Assembly: GCA_016218915.1 (NCBI GenBank)
Contig: JACRCQ010000010.1
Span: forward strand, 1 to 61,306
Length of the DNA stretch: 61,306 nt
Direction: 5' to 3'
Source: Deltaproteobacteria bacterium
GTDB taxonomy: Bacteria; Myxococcota_A; Polyangia; Polyangiales; Polyangiaceae
The translations under genes and the position numbers were made by a program. The notes under the pieces were generated by a model, which saw only the letters and a list, made by a program, of their open reading frames with translations, had not been told where the DNA came from and made no database searches. Below are positions 55,544 to 61,306 of this stretch, in pieces; within the stretch, counting starts at the first letter, position 1, and each line of letters begins with the position of its first letter.

Positions 55544-56944
55544 ATGCCCTTGCCCCGTCGCGCCCGCATCCGGCTCTCGATCGCTGGAATCGCCGTCGCT
55601 GCCACGGTCGCCTCTCCCCGCGCCACTGCTCAGGCGCCCACGCCCTTCGCGGTGACGCCCTACCTGCAGAACCTGCAGCCCACCAGCGCCATCGTTCGCT
55701 TCGAGCTCCGATCCCCAGCGCCTGCCACAGTCGAAGTCCTTGCGGACGGCGCTCAGACCACCCGCTTCGAAAGCGCTACGACGCAACGTTTCCACTCCGT
55801 CCACCTGACCGGCCTTCGCCCCGCAACCACCGTGTCCTACCAGGTGCGCGTAGGGGCTGCCACGAGCGATCGGGGTACGTTCACCACCGCGCCTGCGCAA
55901 GATGCGTCGCCCTCCTTCAGCTTCACCCTCTACGGCGACAGCCGTTCGGGCAGCGCTGCCCATGCCTCGGTCGTCCGTGAGATCGAAGCCTTGCCCTCGG
56001 ACCTGCTCGTGGGCACCGGCGATATCGTGGCCTCTGGCAAGGACCGCGAGGAGTGGCTCGAGTTCTTCTCGATCGAGCAGCGGCTTCTGCGCGATCGCTG
56101 CCTGTTCTCCGTGATCGGCAACCATGAGCTGGTGGGAAAAGGGCCGGCTGCGCGACAACCCTGGATTCGGTACTTCGCCCCGACCGACGACGCGCGCGGG
56201 GCGGCGTACTACACGTTCCGATGGAGCAACACGCGCTTCTTCATGCTCGATGCGATGGATTCGTGGGACGGCGCGCAAGCGCAGTGGTTGCGCTCCGAGC
56301 TCGATCGCGCCGAACACGAGCCCGGACTCGTCCATCGGTTCGTGGTGACCCATCACTCCCCGTTCTCGTCAGGGCCCCATGGCCCCAGCGTCGCCTTCGT
56401 GAGCAAGGGCATGGTCGACGAGCTCGTGCGCCATCATGTCGAGCTGATCATGGCGGGGCACGATCACCTCTACGAGCGGGGGGAGACGAGCGGGGTCAAG
56501 TACATCATCAGCGGGGGCGCAGGCGCACCGCTGTATTCGGTCAAGAAGACGCAGCCTGGATCGGCCTTCACGGCATCCGACCACCACTTCGTGCAGATGC
56601 AGGTCGATGGCGCGGTCGTCGTTGCTACAGCGCACGCGCTGGGCAAGGGTGTGCTCGAGCGCTGCAGCTTCCGGGCCGGGCACGCATGGGAGTGCAGCGA
56701 AGGGGCAGATGCGGCAGCGACGGCCGTCCCTTCCCCATCGTCGCCCCCACCGGTTGCGTCGTCCAGCGCGCCCGCGGTGCCCATGCCCCCTGCCTCTGCG
56801 CGCCCGGTCGGGCCCCCGCCCGCGCCGAAATGCACCTGCGACGTGCCTGGATCCCGCGAAAATGTCGATGGAAGTGGGGTGCTTCTGGCAGCCCTGGCGC
56901 TCGGAGCTACCCATCGCCGTAGCCGCCGTCGCGCCCGAGCTTGA
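55544..56944 (+). CDS. Secreted phosphatase with MYXO-CTERM-like tail
   Basis: A 466-residue metallophosphoesterase. Signal peptide (RARIRLSIAGIAVAATVASPRATA), an N-terminal fibronectin-like domain (about 35-125), then the phosphatase core: YGDSRSG, GTGDIV, IGNHELVG, VTHHSPF and AGHDHLYERG. The C-terminus has a Pro/Ser linker, a CTCDVPG segment, a hydrophobic run and an RRSRRRARA end, which resembles MYXO-CTERM, a myxobacterial C-terminal sorting signal. The start ATG 55544 is preferred over a TTG two codons earlier. Acid phosphatase activity is likely. Confidence 0.85.
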   Translation: MPLPRRARIRLSIAGIAVAATVASPRATAQAPTPFAVTPYLQNLQPTSAIVRFELRSPAPATVEVLADGAQTTRFESATTQRFHSVHLTGLRPATTVSYQVRVGAATSDRGTFTTAPAQDASPSFSFTLYGDSRSGSAAHASVVREIEALPSDLLVGTGDIVASGKDREEWLEFFSIEQRLLRDRCLFSVIGNHELVGKGPAARQPWIRYFAPTDDARGAAYYTFRWSNTRFFMLDAMDSWDGAQAQWLRSELDRAEHEPGLVHRFVVTHHSPFSSGPHGPSVAFVSKGMVDELVRHHVELIMAGHDHLYERGETSGVKYIISGGAGAPLYSVKKTQPGSAFTASDHHFVQMQVDGAVVVATAHALGKGVLERCSFRAGHAWECSEGADAAATAVPSPSSPPPVASSSAPAVPMPPASARPVGPPPAPKCTCDVPGSRENVDGSGVLLAALALGATHRRSRRRARA

Positions 56945-56979
56945 TCCCACCCGCGATCCTCCGATAGGCTGCTCATGCC

Positions 56980-57477
56980 ATGCGGCTCGCCACCACTCTT
57001 GTCATCCTCGCGCTCCCGCTCGCATCAGCAGGCTGCGCAACCTACCTCGACGATCTGAATCGCGCTGAAGCGCACTCGGCCACGGAAGCCGAGCGAGCAC
57101 TCGCGCTGTTCCGCGTGGACGAGACCGACATCGACTCGCTGTCGCAAGCCGATCAGACGCGGTACTTCTATCTTCGCGGCATGAACGACTATCGCCTCGG
57201 CCAGCCGTTCCGCGCGGATGCACGTCACTGGCTCGCGCTTGCGCGCGCGCACGAGTCCCAGTCCCCGGGCGGCCTTCGCGACGAGTGGAAGCAGAGGCTC
57301 GAAGAGGCGCTCAAGGATTTGAACCAGGACGTCTACGGACAGGGCGTTGTGGTCGAACAAGAGGACAAGAAGGACGGCGACGGGGACAAGGCCAAGGGCA
57401 AGTCGAAGGGCGGCGACTCGGACGAGGAAGAGTCCGAGAAGAAGCCGAAGAAGAAGGCGCCCAAGAGCGACGACTAG
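56980..57477 (+). CDS. Lipoprotein with a Lys/Glu-rich C-terminus
   Basis: A 165-residue protein: lipoprotein signal (LVILALPLASAGC), a helical middle with TPR-like features (RGMNDYRLGQPFRADARHWL), and a long acidic/basic tail (KDGDGDKAKGKSKGG, then EKKPKKKAPKSDD). The tail could bind nucleic acid or other proteins; no family is recognised. It follows the phosphatase gene by 35 bases and may be co-transcribed. Confidence 0.65.
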   Translation: MRLATTLVILALPLASAGCATYLDDLNRAEAHSATEAERALALFRVDETDIDSLSQADQTRYFYLRGMNDYRLGQPFRADARHWLALARAHESQSPGGLRDEWKQRLEEALKDLNQDVYGQGVVVEQEDKKDGDGDKAKGKSKGGDSDEEESEKKPKKKAPKSDD

Positions 57478-57513
57478 GTCGTTGCTCGCTGCGCCTGCTC
57501 CCTGGCGCGACTG

Positions 57514-57711
57514 CTACTTCGACGCGAACTGCAGATCGCTGATGCGATCCTTGGCCGCGAGCTTCAGCTTCTTGAGCTCACGCACCTCGGCCTGCTCGGC
57601 AGGCGTGAGGTATGCGTGTCTCCCCAGCTCCTTGATCCTTTCGTCCCACTGACGGTGCTTCTGAACCAACGTGTCGAGCCGCTCGACCCCCGGCAGCACA
57701 GACTTCCTCAT
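57514..57711 (-). CDS. Small DUF465-like (YdcH-type) protein
   Basis: A 65-residue helical protein (RKSVLPGVERLDTLVQKHRQ, then AEQAEVRELKKLKLAAKDRI), matching the short coiled DUF465 pattern. The start ATG (complement 57709-57711) is preceded by AGGAG at about eight bases. An ORF of 104 codons overlaps it, but the upstream part is not supported. It is convergent with the lipoprotein at 56980. Function unknown. Confidence 0.65.
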   Translation of the reverse strand: MRKSVLPGVERLDTLVQKHRQWDERIKELGRHAYLTPAEQAEVRELKKLKLAAKDRISDLQFASK

Positions 57712-57894
57712 CCTCTTGTCTCCTGGTCGCGGATGCGCACGTCGCGCAGCCGCCAGCACTCGAGGTCCCCCTCGCACCAAGCGCTCCTCCAGGCGTTGAT
57801 TCGAATCGCCTGGGAAGCCGTAACCCAAGAGGCATAAGCAGCAAACCGTGTAGACGGTCGTGACAACATCTCATTTTTGGGTAATTCCTATCGG

Positions 57895-59094
57895 ATGGCA
57901 AGGGACGGCTGGCGACTTCGAGGGGTGGCCCTGCTGGGTGGCGCCCTTTCACTGCTCGGATGTGCGGTTTCCTCAGGCAATTCCGGGGCAAGGGACCCGA
58001 ATTCGGTCCCTGGGACCGTGGCGACACCTGGAAATCCGGCCGTGGAGGTGCCGACGACCTACGTGTCCTCTGCCGATGCAGCCACGATCTCCGAGCTGTT
58101 CGACAGAGCCAAGATCCTGCTGATGGGCGGGAGATTCCTCGAGGCCGCCGCTGCCTTTGATCGCATCGTCGCCCTGGAGCCCAAAGGCGCCTACGTGACC
58201 GCATCGATGTTCAACGCGGGCCTTGCCTTTGATCAGCTCGAGGATCGCAAGAACGCGCTGGCCCGGTTCAGGGATCTCGCAAAGCGATTTCCAGAAGCCC
58301 CGGAGACGCATCACGCGCTGGTGCGCACGCTGCGAATCCTCGCATGGCAGGAGGCATGGGCTGAGCTGGCATCCACGGCCGACGTGCTGCTCGTGCACGC
58401 CGGGCTCACGCCGGTCGAGCGCGTTGAGGCGCATGGAGCGCGCGCTCTCGGCGCTGCCGAGCTCAACGATCTCGAGACCGCTTCCATGCACGTGAGCAAG
58501 GCCCGTACCATCGTGGAAGACCAGCACCTCGATGACGGTGGACGGCTGCCGCTCGGCTCTGCCCCGGTGTTCTTCGCGCTCGGCGAAGTGCGCCGAATCA
58601 AGGGCGAGCGCATCACCTTCGTGCCCGTGCCGTCGGACTTCGCGCAAGTGCTCGAGGAGCGATGCCAGCTGCTGCTCGATGCGCAGGACGCGTATTCGCA
58701 GTCGATGCGCACCTATGATGCGCACTGGGGCGCGATGTCCGGCTACCGCGTCGGCCAGCTCTACCAGCAGCTGCATCGTGATCTGCTGGCCATACCGGCG
58801 CCATCCGCTGCCAAGACCGACAAGCAGAAGCAGCTGTTCGAAGGCGCGATGCGATTGCGCTACCGTGTGCTCATCGAGAAGGGCTTGGAGATGATGGAGC
58901 GCACGCTTCGCATGGCCGAGCGCACAGGCGAGAAGTCGAGCTGGGTGAGCCGCGCGGCAGATGCCAAGGCGGATCTGGTGCGCGCTCTGGCGCAGGAGAA
59001 GGAAGCGCTCGCCCGGCTGCCGTTCTCCGAAGCAGACCTCAAGCAGGCACTCGACGATCTCGCGAAGAAGAAGGCTGGGACGGCTACGCCCTGA
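57895..59094 (+). CDS. TPR lipoprotein
   Basis: A 399-residue protein: lipoprotein signal (LRGVALLGGALSLLGC), a short linker, and TPR repeats from about residue 65 (LFDRAKILLMGGRFLEAAAAFDRI and further units) to near the C-terminus, where the helices become longer and Lys/Glu-rich. The start ATG 57895 is used because a TTG six codons earlier lacks a ribosome site. It may scaffold envelope proteins. It is divergent from the DUF465-like gene. Confidence 0.75.
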   Translation: MARDGWRLRGVALLGGALSLLGCAVSSGNSGARDPNSVPGTVATPGNPAVEVPTTYVSSADAATISELFDRAKILLMGGRFLEAAAAFDRIVALEPKGAYVTASMFNAGLAFDQLEDRKNALARFRDLAKRFPEAPETHHALVRTLRILAWQEAWAELASTADVLLVHAGLTPVERVEAHGARALGAAELNDLETASMHVSKARTIVEDQHLDDGGRLPLGSAPVFFALGEVRRIKGERITFVPVPSDFAQVLEERCQLLLDAQDAYSQSMRTYDAHWGAMSGYRVGQLYQQLHRDLLAIPAPSAAKTDKQKQLFEGAMRLRYRVLIEKGLEMMERTLRMAERTGEKSSWVSRAADAKADLVRALAQEKEALARLPFSEADLKQALDDLAKKKAGTATP

Positions 59095-59118
59095 AGCGTG
59101 CGCCGCACAAAGCTGGGC

Positions 59119-60225
59119 TCACGGAGCTGCGCGCGCTCCCATGGGACAAGAAGGTTCTTCGCCGAACAGATCGCCGACGGTTCCATAGGACCGCGCGCGG
59201 CACCCGCCGCACGAAGGCGCGTACTCGCACCCCTGGCAGCGTCCCTTCAGAAGGTTGGTGTCGCGCAGCGATGCGAGGATCTGCGACCCCTTGAGGATGT
59301 CTGCCAGGCTCTGCTTTCGCAGGTCGCCCACTTCCATGGGCAGGTAGCCGCAGGGAAACACTTTTCCGATGGCATCGACGAACACGATGCCGCCGCCGGC
59401 GAGGCAGCCTTTGGACGAAGGCGCGAGGCCGCGCTGGGGAGGCAGGCCGCGACGCTCCCGATCACGGGCTCTCTGCTGGCGGATGCGCTGGGCCTGCGGC
59501 GCGCAGGTGGCGCGGATCTCCAGGTTGCGCGCACCCGCTTCGGCGTCGAAGTAGGTGAGAAGCTTCTCGACCTCGGCAGGCTCGAGTCGAATGTCGTCGG
59601 GCAGATCCACGCCGCAGCCGACCGGCACCAGCAGGAAGGTGTGCAAGGCGCAGGCGTCGAGCTTCTGCACGAGGTCGAGCATGGCCGGGGCAGAATCGCG
59701 GTTGGCCTTGGTGAACGTGACGTTGATCTGCACCTCGATGCCGGCTTTGCGAAGCGAGCGGATGCCAGCGAGGGCCTGCTCGAAGGAGCCTGGCATGCCC
59801 CGGAACGCGTCGTGGGTTGCAGCGTCGGCACCGTCGAGGCTCACGCTTGCTCTTGGCACGCCGAGAGACGCGAGCTTTTCGGCGACGGTGTCGTTGACGA
59901 GCGTGGCGTTGGTGGCGAGGGCAGCGGTGACGCCGCGCTTGCGAGCGTGCTCGAGCAGCTCGTAGAGATCACGACGCATCATGGGCTCGCCGCCGGAGAA
60001 CACGAGGATGGAGCCCCACCGGGCGTCGGCGATCGCGTCGATGAGCCAGCGCTTGGCCTCATCGGTATTCAGCTCGTTGGGCTGCTCGGCATCCCATTCG
60101 CGCCGGCAGTGGACGCAGCGCAGGTTGCAGCCGCCGGTGGTTTCCCAGAAGACGAGGCGTGGGGTAGGGACAGCGTCCGGAGAGAAGGGGTTGGCGAGGC
60201 GTGCGAGGGAATGGGGATGTGGCAT
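59119..60225 (-). CDS. Radical SAM/SPASM protein
   Basis: A 368-residue iron-sulfur protein. The radical SAM motif is CNLRCVHC, with the GGEP segment (FSGGEPMM) nearby and a strand pattern typical of the TIM barrel. The C-terminal part has a SPASM-type Cys set (CLAGGG, CGYLP, CQGCEYAPSCGGC, then CPM). The layout recalls AhbC/AhbD and other peptide- or porphyrin-modifying members; which it is cannot be decided, as no partner gene is adjacent. The start ATG (complement 60223-60225) has AAGAGCG upstream; an ATG 17 codons earlier is possible. Confidence 0.85.
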   Translation of the reverse strand: MPHPHSLARLANPFSPDAVPTPRLVFWETTGGCNLRCVHCRREWDAEQPNELNTDEAKRWLIDAIADARWGSILVFSGGEPMMRRDLYELLEHARKRGVTAALATNATLVNDTVAEKLASLGVPRASVSLDGADAATHDAFRGMPGSFEQALAGIRSLRKAGIEVQINVTFTKANRDSAPAMLDLVQKLDACALHTFLLVPVGCGVDLPDDIRLEPAEVEKLLTYFDAEAGARNLEIRATCAPQAQRIRQQRARDRERRGLPPQRGLAPSSKGCLAGGGIVFVDAIGKVFPCGYLPMEVGDLRKQSLADILKGSQILASLRDTNLLKGRCQGCEYAPSCGGCRARSYGTVGDLFGEEPSCPMGARAAP

Positions 60226-60617
60226 CGATCGCTCTTGGTACAAGGGGGCGAAGGGATTGCGGGTTTCCGGTGTCATGGGTTGCGGGGGCCTGGGAGGCAA
60301 GGGCAAAACCCGGGCAGGAGGGGATGGGTGACGGGTCGGATGGGCGAAGCGAGCGTCAGAAGGGGGGTTGGGGGGGTAGAGCTGAACAAAGGTACTGGGT
60401 TTCGCGGGGTTGTTTATGCATGGTTGGTGCCGAACGCACTTGACACGTGTTAATCTTAGCGCTACCCGTACGCCTCCCTTCAGCAACAAGCTCCCAAGGG
60501 CTCGACCAGAGCGAGCCGTTGGGTGAGTGTCGTTGTGGGGTGCCGGTTTCTGCTTGCGGGCGCTCGGCGGTTTGACTAACCTTCGCGCGCTCGTGGGTGT
60601 GGGTATCTCCAACCCAG
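60226..60617. promoter_or_regulatory. Leader region before the tRNA-tuf operon
   Basis: 392 bases without a gene between the divergent radical SAM gene and the first tRNA. A TTGACA at 60440-60445 and a TTGACT at 60572-60577 are good -35 hexamers, but neither has a convincing -10 at the right distance. Promoters for the tRNA-tuf transcript are presumably here. Composition in 60300-60400 is G-rich (a run GGGGGG near 60366), with no protein-like frame. Confidence 0.3.
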
Positions 60618-60690
60618 GCTGGCGTAGCTCAATCGGTAGAGCACCGGTTTTGTAAACCGGATGTTAGGGGTTCAAGTCCCCTCGCTAGCT
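60618..60690 (+). tRNA. tRNA-Thr (anticodon TGT)
   Basis: A 73-base tRNA with acceptor stem GCTGGCG/CGCTAGC (one G-U), anticodon TGT and T-loop TTCAAGT. It reads ACA. It is the first tRNA of the Thr-Tyr-Gly-Thr-tuf cluster. Confidence 0.95.
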
Positions 60691-60741
60691 CCGCGAGGGG
60701 CCGGCAGAAGCAGAGGCAGAGAACAAGCTCAGCGAAATTCA

Positions 60742-60824
<83 letters not shown>

Positions 60825-60882
60825 CCCGGTTCCGCTCAGCTCTTCGTCAGTTCCGATCTTCCAAAGGAGGATGATCACCGTC

Positions 60883-60955
60883 GCGGGAGTAGCTCAGTTG
60901 GTAGAGCGTCAGCCTTCCAAGCTGAACGTCGCGAGTTCGAACCTCGTCTCCCGCT
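60883..60955 (+). tRNA. tRNA-Gly (anticodon TCC)
   Basis: A 73-base tRNA with acceptor stem GCGGGAG/CTCCCGC and anticodon TCC, reading GGA and GGG. Same cluster. Confidence 0.95.
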
Positions 60956-60960
60956 CCCCC

Positions 60961-61033
<73 letters not shown>

Positions 61034-61072
61034 CGAACGCGTAGAACCTAAAGCGATCTTGGAGACACCGCC

Positions 61073-61306
61073 ATGGCGAAGGAGAAGTTCCAAAGGACCA
61101 AGCCGCACGTCAACGTTGGCACCATCGGCCACATTGACCACGGCAAGACCACGCTTACGGCCGCTATTCTCAAGGTTCAGTCCAAGAAGAACATGGCCAA
61201 GATGAAGTCGTACGCCGACATCGCCAAGGGCGGCACGGTGCGCGACGATTCCAAGACGGTGACGATCGCGGTAGCGCACGTGGAGTACGAGACGGACAAG
61301 CGCCAC
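61073..61306 (+). CDS. tuf: Elongation factor Tu (5' part, cut by the window end)
   Basis: The first 78 codons of EF-Tu: P-loop GHIDHGKT at 19-26 and the conserved [11 protein letters not shown]. Switch I differs from the textbook RGITI form: residues 52-65 read [14 protein letters not shown], keeping the metal-binding Thr64 in VTI but replacing RGI. A GGAG lies at 61061-61064, eight bases before the ATG. It follows the Thr-Tyr-Gly-Thr tRNA cluster as in many bacteria. The rest of the gene is outside the window. Confidence 0.97.
   Translation, partial: MAKEKFQRTKPHVNVGTIGHIDHGKTTLTAAILKVQSKKNMAKMKSYADIAKGGTVRDDSKTVTIAVAHVEYETDKRH

Overview
This is one contiguous, GC-rich chromosomal window of about 61 kb from a Gram-negative bacterium with a rich set of lipoproteins and signalling proteins. 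It fits a myxobacterium best (phylum Myxococcota, probably the Sorangium/Polyangium side). The evidence is: two eukaryote-like Ser/Thr kinases, one carrying PEGA domains; a MYXO-CTERM-like tail on a secreted phosphatase; an EF-G of the 'spd' (spirochaete/planctomycete/delta-proteobacteria) type; many TPR lipoproteins; and an EF-Tu whose switch I region departs from the usual RGITI form. The taxonomic placement is inference, because no search could be run.

Layout. 1-7.5 kb: mfd (transcription-repair coupling), a TPR membrane protein, a PilZ protein, and a sigma/anti-sigma (ECF/FecR) pair preceded by a possible 36-residue membrane peptide. 7.5-12 kb: an spd-type EF-G translationally coupled to an unusual P-loop ATPase-SLOG fusion, then an alpha/beta-hydrolase lipoprotein. 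12-17 kb: a tightly overlapping chemosensory operon, cheA-cheW-cheW-cheR-cheB. 17-24 kb: a lipoprotein, an NDH-2-like flavoprotein, queD, a large TPR/metalloprotease and a cysteine-less dihydrolipoamide-dehydrogenase-like flavoprotein. 24-29.5 kb: a CpoB-like lipoprotein and a LysM protein, a proline-rich kinase, tsaD and a lipoprotein. 29.5-34.6 kb: a flavodiiron protein, a SprT/DUF2786 protein, a long-type guaA and a methyltransferase.

34.6-37.5 kb is the most accessory-looking stretch. It holds a HEPN-like gene overlapping a gene with a possible nuclease fold, a truncated gene start, and a duplicated C-terminal tail of the neighbouring degenerate Fic-like gene. 37.5-46 kb: an ExbD-like lipoprotein, hutU followed by a 51-residue membrane peptide, a large membrane-anchored unknown, a TrmH-type methyltransferase, and a secreted protein divergent from a DHH-like protein with overlapping start codons, followed by an AblB-like acetyltransferase.

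46-55.5 kb: CCTGNAG heptamer tracts, a copper P-type ATPase, a DnaQ-like exonuclease, a DsbA-like protein, a response regulator, two tRNA-Ser genes, a phosphoesterase, a structured intergenic repeat and a PEGA kinase. 55.5-61.3 kb: a MYXO-CTERM-like phosphatase, two lipoproteins, a small DUF465-like protein, a radical SAM/SPASM protein, and the classical tRNA-Thr/Tyr/Gly/Thr-tuf operon, cut by the window end.

Most of the window is ordinary core and lineage genome. I see no CRISPR array, no transposase, no integrase and no rRNA. The best candidates for something undescribed are the ATPase-SLOG fusion coupled to EF-G and the HEPN / nuclease-like / Fic-like scar region at 34.8-37.4 kb.
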